DNA from: an uncultured Flavobacteriaceae bacterium
Lineage (GTDB): Bacteria; Bacteroidota; Bacteroidia; Flavobacteriales; Flavobacteriaceae
Reading direction: 5' to 3'
DNA length: 41,151 nt
Assembly (NCBI GenBank): GCA_947495135.1
Contig: CANLXN010000015.1
Span: 1-41,151, forward strand
The notes below the pieces were generated by a model. The model was not told the origin of the DNA. It worked only from the letters and a program-made list of their open reading frames with translations, and ran no database searches. Positions within the stretch are counted from its first letter, which is position 1. Each line of letters starts with the position of its first letter. Below are positions 18,859 through 28,667 of this stretch, piece by piece. The translations under genes and the position numbers were made by a program.

Positions 18859-18904
18859 AGTCATTTTGTCTTCCTTATTCACTCTAAATGAGTCATTTTG
18901 TCTT
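18859..18904 (+). promoter_or_regulatory. tandem 14-base motif upstream of clpB
   Basis: AGTCATTTTGTCTT occurs at 18859-18872 and again exactly at 18891-18904, 32 bases apart, about three helical turns. The five bases before each copy also agree except for two (AAACA and AAATG). No TAnnTTTG box was found between here and clpB. The pair may be an operator or alternative promoter element for the heat-shock gene; this is inference. Confidence 0.5.
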
Positions 18905-18961
18905 AAATAGAATCTGGCTCGGGATTTGACTTCTACTATTCGCAAATGAAAAAATCTTATT

Positions 18962-21571
18962 ATGAATTTTAACAACTTTACTATAAAATCACAAGAAGCC
19001 ATACAGCAGGCGCATCAGCTTGCCCAAGGCATAGGTCATCAACAAATCGAAAATGAGCATATAACGAAAGCTATTTTAGAAGTCGATGAGAATGTAACTC
19101 CTTTTCTTTTAAAGAAATTGGGAGTAAATGTAGATATACTTGAACAGGTTTTAGACAAGCAATTGGAAAGTTTTCCTCAGGTTTCAGGAGGAGATATGAT
19201 GCTCTCTCGCGAAGGAGCAAAAACCGTAAATGAATCAAGTATTGTCGCGAAGAAAATGAACGATGAATATGTGTCAATAGAACATCTATTGCTAGCGATT
19301 CTGAATTCAAAGAGTACAATAGCGCAAACGTTGAAAGATCAAGGAGTCACTGAAAAAGGACTGAAAGCGGCTATAACCGAACTTCGGAAAGGGGAGAACG
19401 TAACGTCTCAAAGCGCAGAAGAAACGTATAATTCGCTAGCAAAGTACGCTCGTAACCTTAACGAATTGGCTGTTTCTGGAAAGCTAGATCCAGTAATTGG
19501 TCGGGATGAGGAAATTAGACGGATACTACAGATCTTATCCAGAAGAACAAAAAATAATCCGATGTTAGTAGGTGAGCCAGGAACTGGTAAAACAGCAATA
19601 GCCGAAGGGCTTGCTCATCGAATTGTAGATGGAGATGTGCCAGAAAACTTAAAGACCAAAGTGATCTATTCATTAGATATGGGAGCCTTGATCGCTGGGG
19701 CAAAATTTAAAGGAGAGTTTGAAGAGCGACTGAAGGCCGTTATCAAAGAGGTAACTGGAAGCGATGGTGACATTGTTTTATTTATAGATGAAATTCATAC
19801 GTTGGTTGGAGCCGGAGGGGGACAAGGAGCTATGGACGCCGCAAACATTTTAAAGCCTGCATTGGCGAGAGGAGAGTTGCGCGCAATTGGAGCAACCACC
19901 TTGGATGAATACCAAAAGTATTTTGAAAAAGATAAGGCGCTTGAACGTAGATTCCAGAAAATTGTAGTTAATGAGCCTGATACCGAAAGTGCTATCTCTA
20001 TTTTAAGAGGTATCAAAGAAAAGTATGAAGCGCATCATAAAGTCCGAATTAAAGATGAGGCAATTATTGCGGCAGTTGAATTATCACAGCGCTACATAGC
20101 AGATCGTTTTCTGCCAGATAAAGCAATAGACCTTATGGATGAAGCTGCTTCTAAGCTTCGGATAGAGATTAATAGCAAGCCAGAAGAGCTCGACGTGCTC
20201 GATCGCAAGGTGATGCAATTGGAGATAGAAATTGAAGCTATTAAGCGGGAGAAGGATGAAGTGAAGCTGAAATCTTTGAGATCGGATTTGGCAAACTTGA
20301 AAGAAGAGCGGAATGAGATTAACGCTAAGTGGAAGAGTGAAAAGGAGGTTGTAGAAGGGATTCAGCATTTTAAACAACAAATTGAAGATTTTAAATTAGA
20401 AGCTGAGAAGGCAGAACGAGATGGAGATTTTGGTCGTGTAGCCGAATTGCGTTACGGAAAGATCAAAGATGCTCAAGAAGGACTTCTGGAATTAGAGCAG
20501 CACTTAACCGAAAATCAAAGCGAGTCGTCTCTCATAAAAGAAGAAGTGACTAGTGAAGATATTGCAGAAGTAGTTGCAAAATGGACTGGGATTCCGGTGA
20601 CTAAAATGTTGCAGAGTGATCGAGAAAAGCTCCTCAATTTGGAAGCTGAATTACATAAACGTGTTGTTGGACAGGAAGAGGCTATAGTGGCGGTAAGTGA
20701 TGCCATTCGACGAAGTAGGGCTGGACTACAGGATAAAGCGAAGCCAATTGGGTCTTTCTTTTTCTTGGGAACCACGGGTGTTGGGAAAACAGAGTTAGCC
20801 AAAGCCTTGGCGGCCTATTTGTTTGACGATGATGCGGCAATGACGCGAATCGATATGAGTGAATATCAAGAACGACACAGTGTAAGTAGATTGGTAGGGG
20901 CACCTCCAGGATATGTGGGCTATGATGAAGGAGGGCAACTAACCGAGGCCGTTAGACGTAGACCGTATTCGGTTATATTGCTGGATGAGATTGAAAAAGC
21001 ACATCCCGATACTTTCAATATTTTACTGCAGGTACTGGACGAAGGCAGACTTACCGATAATAAAGGTCGGGTAGCCGATTTCAAGAATACGATTATTGTT
21101 ATGACTAGCAATATGGGAAGTGAGCTTATTCAACAGAAATTTGAGACCGTTAAAGATCCCGATACTGCAATGGAAGCTGCCAAGATTGAAGTGCTGGGAT
21201 TGTTAAAACAAACGATTCGTCCTGAGTTTTTAAACAGGATAGACGACATCATCATGTTCACTCCTTTAACACAGGAAGACATAACTCAAATTGTAGGGTT
21301 ACAGCTCAAGGGGCTGAGCAAGATGTTAGGAAAACAGAATATTACGCTGGATGCGACTTCAGAGGCCATTCAATATTTGGCTAAAAAAGGATATGATCCG
21401 CAGTTTGGAGCTCGTCCAGTGAAGAGGGTGATACAAAAAGAAGTATTGAATGGACTTTCAAAAGAAATCCTTTCAGGAAAAATTACGACCGACAGTATCA
21501 TATTGTTGGATTCGTTTAACGATAGTTTGGTGTTTAGGAACCAGAGCGATCTGGTTAATAGCACCGACTAA
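18962..21571 (+). CDS. clpB: ATP-dependent disaggregase ClpB
   Basis: AAA+ chaperone of 869 residues, the full ClpB length, which with DnaK dissolves aggregates in the cytoplasm. It has the N-terminal double repeat (to about 150), the first AAA+ domain with Walker A G204-EPGTGKT and Walker B LFIDEIHT, the middle coiled coil (roughly 400-530, rich in Glu and Lys), and the second AAA+ domain with Walker A G603-TTGVGKT and Walker B ILLDEIEK. Pore loops KFKGEFEER and GAPPGYVGYDEGG are present. The coiled coil separates it from ClpC and ClpA. It is monocistronic: terminators lie on both sides. Expression is likely heat-induced, possibly through the repeated motif upstream. Confidence 0.97.
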   Translation: MNFNNFTIKSQEAIQQAHQLAQGIGHQQIENEHITKAILEVDENVTPFLLKKLGVNVDILEQVLDKQLESFPQVSGGDMMLSREGAKTVNESSIVAKKMNDEYVSIEHLLLAILNSKSTIAQTLKDQGVTEKGLKAAITELRKGENVTSQSAEETYNSLAKYARNLNELAVSGKLDPVIGRDEEIRRILQILSRRTKNNPMLVGEPGTGKTAIAEGLAHRIVDGDVPENLKTKVIYSLDMGALIAGAKFKGEFEERLKAVIKEVTGSDGDIVLFIDEIHTLVGAGGGQGAMDAANILKPALARGELRAIGATTLDEYQKYFEKDKALERRFQKIVVNEPDTESAISILRGIKEKYEAHHKVRIKDEAIIAAVELSQRYIADRFLPDKAIDLMDEAASKLRIEINSKPEELDVLDRKVMQLEIEIEAIKREKDEVKLKSLRSDLANLKEERNEINAKWKSEKEVVEGIQHFKQQIEDFKLEAEKAERDGDFGRVAELRYGKIKDAQEGLLELEQHLTENQSESSLIKEEVTSEDIAEVVAKWTGIPVTKMLQSDREKLLNLEAELHKRVVGQEEAIVAVSDAIRRSRAGLQDKAKPIGSFFFLGTTGVGKTELAKALAAYLFDDDAAMTRIDMSEYQERHSVSRLVGAPPGYVGYDEGGQLTEAVRRRPYSVILLDEIEKAHPDTFNILLQVLDEGRLTDNKGRVADFKNTIIVMTSNMGSELIQQKFETVKDPDTAMEAAKIEVLGLLKQTIRPEFLNRIDDIIMFTPLTQEDITQIVGLQLKGLSKMLGKQNITLDATSEAIQYLAKKGYDPQFGARPVKRVIQKEVLNGLSKEILSGKITTDSIILLDSFNDSLVFRNQSDLVNSTD

Positions 21572-21598
21572 TAGAAGTTTGGTTTTTAGTTAATGATG

Positions 21599-21626
21599 GG
21601 GATCACTTAGGTGGTCCCTTTTTTTT
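21599..21626 (+). terminator. rho-independent terminator of clpB
   Basis: GGGATCAC (21599-21606) and GTGGTCCC (21611-21618) form an 8-bp stem with one G-U pair and a TTAG loop, followed by eight T residues. Confidence 0.9.
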
Positions 21627-22575
21627 GGTAGTTGAGAAATCATGTAACAATGATATGGTTTTATTGTTAGTTGTGTGAGTCGTTTCTAGTGCCAACTTAA
21701 ATAGGTGGCCCTTTGAAGATAAGATGGATTAAGGGTTGATTTCATGAGGTGAAAATGGAGAATAGAAACCGCCTAGAAGCATTCAATTTAGTTTTTAAAA
21801 AGTACAAGTAAAGTATATATCTGTATAGTTAGGGTAATCAATACAAAGCCGATGAGCACAAATCTCAAAATGTTGTGAATTAGTTTTTTAGAGTTAAAAA
21901 TTTGAGAATCTTTCATACTTAAATGTAACACCTGAAGAAAGGATTTGAAATTTACATGAGTCAGAAATGAGTAATTGATGAGTTATATATGAGAAAATTT
22001 ACGTTCTGAGATGAAGAAAATGGAGGCGTGGCCAATAGGAAACATCTTGCCTGTCTATAGCTTGTGCGGTTTGGAAGTCAATTGAAGAAGAATAATTTAT
22101 GGATTTTACTCCGAATTTCTCACATGTTCAATTTATCTAGCACACCCTTTTTCTAATGCATTCACGGATGGAGCCAGGGTTTTCCTTTGGAGTAGATAAG
22201 GAGGCTTTTATCAGTTCAAATTAAAAGATGAACAGTAATGCATAGATCTGTGCAGATAATGTCACTACTACATAACTTATTAACGCAAACTTGAGAATTG
22301 AAGTCACTCGATTTATTAGGTGAATAGTTAGATAATTTTCCATGGTTCAAGGGGGTTGATTAGAAATGAATAATCAAAGCGGTCTAAGTCACTTAAAATT
22401 TATAACATACCAAAGATCATTTATATAATTGGAAAATACCAGAGGCATAAGCCCCGTTTTAAAATAGGAAAAACCCTGTGCGTATACAAGATCTGGTAAG
22501 TGGAGATTGTAATCTAATAGAGTTGGATTACTTTCGTGATACCTGTTGCGCTCCCGTTATCCAATAAAAAAGCAC

Positions 22576-22605
22576 ACATCCCGCTATTGGCGGTCTGTAT
22601 TTTTG
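22576..22605 (+). terminator. weak terminator-like hairpin
   Basis: CCGC (22581-22584) pairs with GCGG (22590-22593). Outside a 2x2 mismatch, ACA pairs with TGT, and A plus five T residues follow. The stem is short. On the minus strand a T-run also follows, so it could act both ways. Confidence 0.35.
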
Positions 22606-22655
22606 TTTAACTCCTAGATCTGAAAAACTCACGCAATTCGATCTTTTCGTAAAAC

Positions 22656-22686
22656 AAAAAGTCCACACGTTTAGTGTGGACTTTTT
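22656..22686 (+). terminator. perfect bidirectional terminator hairpin without an adjacent gene
   Basis: AAAAAGTCCACAC (22656-22668) and its exact complement (22674-22686) form a 13-bp stem with a 5-base loop. T-runs end the stem on both strands. The nearest gene on the left ends 1.1 kb away with its own terminator, and the next on the right starts 387 bases later. Confidence 0.75.
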
Positions 22687-23072
22687 GAGTGTAGTGACTT
22701 TTAGGGGAGCCAGTTCAAGATAATTAAGTCGAGATATTAATTTAATTATAGCTAAGTCTAATTAATTGGAAGTCTAAATTTTCATACAATTTGGAATATT
22801 ATAAAAGCATTTTTACATCGCCATTTAGCTATGCTGGAATGGAATACTTCATTTTGTTGATTAATTGCAAATTATTTGGGTTTTCTAAATCTACTCAGAT
22901 TTTTTAGAAAAATGCAAAGCACTATCTCACATATTTTGATGGATTTATGGTTAATTCACGGTAATATTCTATAGGATACTTTACCAATTGCAACCAAATT
23001 TTAATCACTTATTAACTTCAAATTAAACCTTTTTATTCCCATAGTGTTCTAATCATAAAACATACTTATTTT

Positions 23073-25304
23073 ATGAGAGTAATTATACTTTTCTTACTGA
23101 TTACCTTATCCGCATTTGTAGGTAATTCACAAACGCAACAACAGCTTCTTGCAGCTGCTCAACAATTTCCTGAGATGCCCAGAGAAACCATTGATATGAT
23201 TCCATATGCAGGCTCAAATCTTTCCTTTGGATCTGGAACACCATTTAATGATATTGAATATACCATTATGAATTTCGATTACATTGACGGTGAAAACGGC
23301 GGTAGCGATATATTTATGCCTGTTCGAACTTCAGAAACTTTTCCTGGAAGTAATACCGTAAAGTATGTGCGTTCCGTTTTAAACACAGACCTTAACGAGA
23401 CTTACGATACAGCTAACAGGGATCGGATTATTTTAGGTACAGCAGAGATCAATGTACCATTCTTTTCAAAAGGAACAGACAATGTGGATAACGATTATAT
23501 AGTTATACAACATTTTGATTATGATTTTGGAAGTATTCAATTGCGTGGTCAGGCATCAGATTATGCTTTACTGACAGCTACATTGGCAGATGGTGTCAAT
23601 ACCTCAGGAAACTACTTGTTTTACATAGCAGATTTTGCTAATACAGGTTCTATAGATCTTATTGCTTTCATTTTTCCTTGTGATGATTTGCAGGGAAATA
23701 TAAGTGGAACGCCACCTCAAGATTATTTCACCCTTTGTAATGCTTCACAATCTCTGAGTCTAACAGATCCTCATCAATTTACATATGCAACGGCTGTAGA
23801 TACTAATCCAAGTATTTCTGATGCTATTGTCCAGTATGGTGGTTCAGGTAAGGATGTTATAGGAGGTCTTACAGCAGATGACCAAGGTAATGTTTACTTG
23901 ATGGGTGCTACAGATAGTGATCTCGCTGGTAACGGCAATAATGACAATGAAATTTTTATTTCAAAAATAGATCCGTCTGGAAACACAATTTGGGTTTTAG
24001 ATATTCCTTTAAAGAATGGTTCTCTAGTCTTTGACGCTGTAACAGATGCAAACTATGTTTATGCTTGTGGAAGAACTTTAGACGCTTTACCAGGATTTAC
24101 AAATGCCGGTCGTTGGGACGGTTTTCTACTGAAAATTGATATTAATACAGGAATTTTAATCGCAACAAACCAATGGGGAAATGGTGGTATAGATGGGTAT
24201 GGAAATATAGTACTTGATAATCAAGGTGATCTCTATGTTTCAGGTCAAGGTTCGCCAGAAAATACTACGGGTACAGACGATTCCTACTTAATTGCCAAAC
24301 ACAGTTCGACAGATTTAAGTAACATCTGGAGGGTAATAGAACCTACCTCTGCACAAGGATTCTCTGCAAGTGCGGAAGCTTGGGGCGGATTATATTTTAA
24401 AACAGGAGCCACTACAACACAAGACAGAGTTATCGCAGCAGGCTGGTATATCACGGCAGGTGGTGCAAATGGTTTCGTCTCCGTTTACGATAATTTATAT
24501 GCCAACATACCAGCACGACCGCATTCGATAACCTTTGCCGCACCTGGACCCCAAGCAGACTGGGTTATGGACAACGTGGTTGATAGCGAAGGTAATATTT
24601 ATGTCGCGGGTTATACATCTGGAAATTTAGGAGGAATACATCAGGGGGAAGGCGATGCCTATATTACAAAATATGATGCTACACTATCAAATCCGCAAAC
24701 TATTCAGTTCGGGACAGCGCAATCAGATATGGTGCGCAAAATGGAAATAGACGACCAAGATAATATCTATTTAATTGGGTACACCTATGGAAATCTTTAC
24801 GGAAATAATCAAGACATCTCTTTAACCACTGGCGATGTATTCGTGCATAAAATGGATTCAAATCTAAATACGCTTGCTACTACCCAATTTGGAACGCCTC
24901 ACGAAGACCGAGCTTATTCTAGTTTAAAATCAAATAACCTGTTTGTTGGTGGGATGACAGAGAGCACAATCAAAGGAACATCTTTTGGGAGTTGGGATGG
25001 CTACGCACTCGTTTTAAACAGTACAGACCTTAGTATTTCTACCTTATCGGTAAATGAGGTCGTCAGAGAGAGTAATGACTTTATTATCTACCCAAATCCT
25101 ACAAGTGATTCTATTTATATCGATTCCGCTTTCGGGAAAGTGGAACAATATACTATTTATGATTTACAAGGTAGATTTATGGTAAAAGGGAGGCTTACTT
25201 TAACTGAACAGACAGTAAATATATCTCAATTATCATCTGGAACATATATTATTCAACTTTTAGATCAAAATACCACCAAATCCTTAAAATTTATAAAACA
25301 ATGA
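23073..25304 (+). CDS. T9SS-sorted SBBP-type beta-propeller protein, copy 1
   Basis: Predicted surface or secreted protein of 743 residues. A signal peptide (about 1-19) is followed by an N-terminal domain to about 235 with DGENGGSDIFMPV, VLNTDLNE and FIFPCDDL. The middle, about 245-660, is made of repeats such as DDQGNVYLMGATDSD, DSEGNIYVAGYTSGNL and DDQDNIYLIGYTYGNL, the pattern of SBBP beta-propeller blades. The last 75 residues are a type A T9SS domain: FIIYPNPTSDS, YDLQGRF, LSSGTYIIQL and a Lys-rich end. The target or ligand is unknown; no catalytic motif is seen. It is first of a nine-gene unit and overlaps its paralogue by 4 bases (ATGA). Confidence 0.85.
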   Translation: MRVIILFLLITLSAFVGNSQTQQQLLAAAQQFPEMPRETIDMIPYAGSNLSFGSGTPFNDIEYTIMNFDYIDGENGGSDIFMPVRTSETFPGSNTVKYVRSVLNTDLNETYDTANRDRIILGTAEINVPFFSKGTDNVDNDYIVIQHFDYDFGSIQLRGQASDYALLTATLADGVNTSGNYLFYIADFANTGSIDLIAFIFPCDDLQGNISGTPPQDYFTLCNASQSLSLTDPHQFTYATAVDTNPSISDAIVQYGGSGKDVIGGLTADDQGNVYLMGATDSDLAGNGNNDNEIFISKIDPSGNTIWVLDIPLKNGSLVFDAVTDANYVYACGRTLDALPGFTNAGRWDGFLLKIDINTGILIATNQWGNGGIDGYGNIVLDNQGDLYVSGQGSPENTTGTDDSYLIAKHSSTDLSNIWRVIEPTSAQGFSASAEAWGGLYFKTGATTTQDRVIAAGWYITAGGANGFVSVYDNLYANIPARPHSITFAAPGPQADWVMDNVVDSEGNIYVAGYTSGNLGGIHQGEGDAYITKYDATLSNPQTIQFGTAQSDMVRKMEIDDQDNIYLIGYTYGNLYGNNQDISLTTGDVFVHKMDSNLNTLATTQFGTPHEDRAYSSLKSNNLFVGGMTESTIKGTSFGSWDGYALVLNSTDLSISTLSVNEVVRESNDFIIYPNPTSDSIYIDSAFGKVEQYTIYDLQGRFMVKGRLTLTEQTVNISQLSSGTYIIQLLDQNTTKSLKFIKQ

Positions 25305-27529
25305 GACAAACTATCATAATGCTATTAATGTGCTTTAGCACAGCAATTATCAAAGGCCAAACTCAAGCAGACCTTATCAATGCTGCTCAGCAATTCCCAG
25401 CTATGCCCCAGAGCACGGTAGGATTATTGCCTTTTGTGCAAGGCCAACCTACTTTTTCATCTGGTGCACCTTATAACGATATTGAATTTACCATTTTCGA
25501 CACTGATTATATGGATGGTGAAAACAGCGGCAGCGATGTCTTTATGCCCGTTGACCCTTCCGATGCTTTTCCTGGTTCAGATTTCGTGAAATATGTAAAA
25601 CCAGTTTTAAATACTGATTTAAATGAAAATTATGGGGCGGCAAACGCAGACAAGATAATCTTGGGGACTCATGAAATAGCACAACCTTTTTTTCTGAAAG
25701 GTTCTGATAATGTAGATAATGATTATTGCGTCGTCCAAAACTTTGATTATGAGTCAGGTTATATTCAACTTAAAGGAACAGTTTCTGATTATAGTCTGCT
25801 ATTTGCAGATGAAACTGTAGATGGTGTTAATACCACAGGCTATTACCTTTTCTATACCGCTGACGGTGATATCGATTTAGTTGCATTTATTTTTCCATGT
25901 GATGTTCTGGCATCCACTATTAGCGGAAATCCACCTCAAAACCCTACCGCCCTATGTAACGGTTCTGGAACATTAAGTTTAACTGATACTAATAATTTCA
26001 GATTTGCACAACCTTTAAGTACCACTATTGCAGAACCTAATGGTATTGTTCAATATGGTTCTAATGGTAAAGAAGTAGTAAGCGGTATTACCGCAGACAG
26101 TCAAGGCAACATTTATCTATTCGGATTGACAGATGGTAATTTAGATGGAAATGCTGATTCAAGAAATGAAGTTTTTATTGCGAAAATTGACGATTCAGGG
26201 TTAGAACAATGGGTTACAGAAATAGAGCTACCTGAAGGTAGCATACTAAAAGACGGTACTACCGATAGCCAATATGTCTATCTGGCAGGACGAACGCTTG
26301 GTGCATTACCAGGATATACAAATGCTGGAAAATGGGATGCTATAATCCTAAAATTAGATTTGAATACGGGAGACATCGTAGCTACAGACCAATTTGGTAG
26401 TAGTGGTATTGACGGTTATGGTAACATAACTCTTGATGACAATGGTAATCTTTTTGTGTCTGCCCAAGGAGCCCCTACGACCAGTGGCGGTGGAACAGAT
26501 AAGGTGTATTTAGTGGCAAAACATAGTGCAGCAACTCTAGCTAATATTTGGAGGGTGATAGAAGAACCCCAAGGAAATGTAGTAGCATCTGCAGAAGCTT
26601 GGGGAGGAATCACCTACGCGCCAGGCGCAAACCCTGGTGATGGTAGACTAGTTATAGGCGGTTGGTTTTTTGCGCCCCAAGGTGCAGATGCCTTTGTAGC
26701 GGTATATGATAATCTTAATAGTACGAGTCCAGTTCGTTCAAGTACTGCTAATATCGCCAGCACAGGCGGTGGCCCAAGAGCTGATTGGGTTCTGGACAAT
26801 GCCGTCGATAGCCAAGGTAATATTTACGTAGCGGGCTACACAACCGGCAGTCTCAATGGTGCTATTCTCGGTGAAGGTGATGCTTATATCACAAAATATG
26901 ATGCAAATCTTTCAAATCCTGTTACTTATCAATTCGGTACCAACAAATCAGAGTTAGTTCGAAAATTAGAAATTGACGACAACGATGTGTTATATGCTGT
27001 TGGTTTTACCAATGGTGACCTCTATGGGAATAATGCGGACGTAAATAATGCATCCGGCGACATATTCGTACAAAAATTTGATACCAACTTAAACCTTTTA
27101 GAAAACACACAATTTGGAACACCTCATGAAGATCGTTTAGGAGCAACACTAAAAAATGGATTGTTATACATAGGTGGTATGACAGAAGGGAGTTTTGTGG
27201 AAACCAGCCTAGGTTCTTTCGATGGTTACGGATTAGCGTTAAATCCTTCTGATCTTTCAATTGTAGATGCTACGCTATCAATAGACAGTATTCCTGAAAT
27301 AGGAGATTTCAGCATATACCCAAATCCGACTTCGGGTAATCTTTACGTTGAATCCCCTTATGCCGAAGCCTACGATTATAAACTATTTGATTTACAGGGC
27401 CGGTTAGTGCTGAACGGAACTGTAGAACAAGGTGCTCATATTGATACGTCAATTCTACAATCGGGAACGTACGTAGTTAGCTTAACGAATGATAAGGAGT
27501 CAATTATCCAACAAATTATCAAAAACTAA
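25301..27529 (+). CDS. T9SS-sorted SBBP-type beta-propeller protein, copy 2
   Basis: A 742-residue paralogue of the preceding gene, aligning over its full length with almost no gaps; by eye more than half of the positions agree. It has the same parts: signal peptide (about 1-19, ending near KGQTQ), N-domain with DGENSGSDVFMPV and VLNTDLNENYG, propeller repeats such as DSQGNIYLFGLTDGNL and DSQGNIYVAGYTTGSL, and a type A T9SS domain with FSIYPNPTSGN and LQSGTYVVSL. The least similar parts are the N-terminal ligand-facing segment and the propeller loops. The ATG lies inside the stop of copy 1, so translation is probably coupled and the two products may be made in similar amounts. Confidence 0.85.
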   Translation: MRQTIIMLLMCFSTAIIKGQTQADLINAAQQFPAMPQSTVGLLPFVQGQPTFSSGAPYNDIEFTIFDTDYMDGENSGSDVFMPVDPSDAFPGSDFVKYVKPVLNTDLNENYGAANADKIILGTHEIAQPFFLKGSDNVDNDYCVVQNFDYESGYIQLKGTVSDYSLLFADETVDGVNTTGYYLFYTADGDIDLVAFIFPCDVLASTISGNPPQNPTALCNGSGTLSLTDTNNFRFAQPLSTTIAEPNGIVQYGSNGKEVVSGITADSQGNIYLFGLTDGNLDGNADSRNEVFIAKIDDSGLEQWVTEIELPEGSILKDGTTDSQYVYLAGRTLGALPGYTNAGKWDAIILKLDLNTGDIVATDQFGSSGIDGYGNITLDDNGNLFVSAQGAPTTSGGGTDKVYLVAKHSAATLANIWRVIEEPQGNVVASAEAWGGITYAPGANPGDGRLVIGGWFFAPQGADAFVAVYDNLNSTSPVRSSTANIASTGGGPRADWVLDNAVDSQGNIYVAGYTTGSLNGAILGEGDAYITKYDANLSNPVTYQFGTNKSELVRKLEIDDNDVLYAVGFTNGDLYGNNADVNNASGDIFVQKFDTNLNLLENTQFGTPHEDRLGATLKNGLLYIGGMTEGSFVETSLGSFDGYGLALNPSDLSIVDATLSIDSIPEIGDFSIYPNPTSGNLYVESPYAEAYDYKLFDLQGRLVLNGTVEQGAHIDTSILQSGTYVVSLTNDKESIIQQIIKN

Positions 27530-27534
27530 AATTG

Positions 27535-28197
27535 ATGAATCCAAACAATCATAAAATTTTAATATTCTGTGCTTTAATAATACTGCTGTGTTCAAATTCG
27601 ATTTCGGTTGCTCAAGGAACTCGCAATAGTAATAATGAATACCGTCAGTTTAAAACCAGTTTTGGTCTAGAGAGTGGATTTAATTTCTTCACGCTAAGAA
27701 GTGATAACCGTGATTATGAAAGTGAGTTTGCCTTAAGTGCTGGATTTGTTTTGAAGACGACACTCTCGCCAAAACTATCAATTAGTTATGGAATGACATT
27801 TATGCGTAGAGGAGCAGAATCTAATCTAAATGATGGAAGTTTTTTTAATGGAGAAATAGATTATAATCTAAATTATCTCAACTTCCCCATTAACATTAAC
27901 TACACAATTCTCAAGAGAGTATACCTCAGTGGGGGTATGTATTACGGGAGATTGGTTGAAGCAAAATTTGAATATAATGGAACTTTTGTGAACGGGTTTG
28001 GAGAATTCGACGATGATGATTTTGAGAAGAATGACATAGGTTTCACATTGGGAATCGCTTATAACATTAAACGATTCCACATCGGCCTAAGGTTTCAGCG
28101 TGGCTTTATAGATATATCCGACGCACAAATTCTACAGGATAATCTCGGGAAAACATATAACGCTGGCTTTGGAATATCCTTAACAAGATTCTTTTAA
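27535..28197 (+). CDS. outer-membrane beta-barrel protein (PorT-like)
   Basis: A 220-residue protein with a signal peptide (about 1-28, ending VAQG). The remainder consists of alternating strands with aromatic ends: FGLESGFNFFTL, LSISYGMTFMRRG, VYLSGGMYYGRLV, IGFTLGIAYNI, FHIGLRFQRGFID. It closes with AGFGISLTRFF and a C-terminal Phe, the usual end of a barrel. This suits an eight-stranded outer-membrane barrel of the PorT-like class. The ATG at 27535 was taken in preference to a TTG one codon earlier. It is 5 bases from the preceding gene and may be a membrane partner of the two propeller proteins, which is inference. Confidence 0.75.
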   Translation: MNPNNHKILIFCALIILLCSNSISVAQGTRNSNNEYRQFKTSFGLESGFNFFTLRSDNRDYESEFALSAGFVLKTTLSPKLSISYGMTFMRRGAESNLNDGSFFNGEIDYNLNYLNFPININYTILKRVYLSGGMYYGRLVEAKFEYNGTFVNGFGEFDDDDFEKNDIGFTLGIAYNIKRFHIGLRFQRGFIDISDAQILQDNLGKTYNAGFGISLTRFF

Positions 28198-28215
28198 AAT
28201 AAAAAACAACAAATT

Positions 28216-28650
28216 ATGAAAATATTCAATGTCGTAAAGCAAGTCGCATTAGGCGTAATTGTGGTGGGTGTTATTAGCTGTGGGTCATCCAAAAAGACCA
28301 GTAATGGGGAAAAGGAAGTAGTTAGTAGTTCTGCTAATGAGGATAAAAGAGAGGCGCGTCAAGAAGCAAGACAACAGTTACTGACAGATTTAAATTTGAG
28401 GGGCGATCAAAAACTGGAGGTTCAGGCAATCGTTCAAGAAAGTCAAGAAAAGATGCGGAATCTAAGAAATAGTGATGGAGACCGACGTTCCAAAATGCAA
28501 CAAATGCAAACGCTTTCATCTGAAACCGACACTGAGCTTAGAGCCATATTAGATGACAGACAATTTCAGGTATATCAAGAGTTCAAACAAAAGCAACGTG
28601 AGGAAATACGTGCCCAAATGCAAAATAGAAGCGGTCGCAGGAGAGGTTAA
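28216..28650 (+). CDS. Spy/CpxP-like helical lipoprotein
   Basis: A 144-residue lipoprotein: the signal peptide ends at ISC with lipidated Cys22. The mature part is highly charged and helical, rich in Arg, Gln and Glu. It contains LLTDLNLRGDQKLEVQAI, then LDDRQFQVYQEFKQKQREE and an Arg-rich end. The spacing of the two blocks resembles the LTxxQ repeats of Spy and CpxP, small periplasmic chaperone-sensors. It is the third gene after the propeller pair and has a distant counterpart at the end of the same unit (32744). Spy-like is a fold-level guess; a role in sensing or buffering misfolded envelope protein is inferred. Confidence 0.65.
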   Translation: MKIFNVVKQVALGVIVVGVISCGSSKKTSNGEKEVVSSSANEDKREARQEARQQLLTDLNLRGDQKLEVQAIVQESQEKMRNLRNSDGDRRSKMQQMQTLSSETDTELRAILDDRQFQVYQEFKQKQREEIRAQMQNRSGRRRG

Positions 28651-28667
28651 AATTAGAATTTAAAAAT

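Larger units (their letters stand above)
21627..23072 (+). other. 1.4-kb gene-free region
   Basis: No open frame of 60 codons exists on either strand and no eroded protein was recognised in what was read. The region is AT-rich with scattered stops. Its only clear structures are the hairpins at 22576-22605 and 22656-22686. No TAnnTTTG promoter was found near the gene at 23073. It may be decayed DNA at the edge of an acquired block, or may hold a small RNA ending at the hairpins. Confidence 0.6.

Noticed and set aside
21608-21714. TAGGTGG(T)CCCTTT seen twice about 95 bases apart after clpB
   Set aside because: One copy belongs to the terminator stem, and the match is short and imperfect; no insertion-sequence structure was found.
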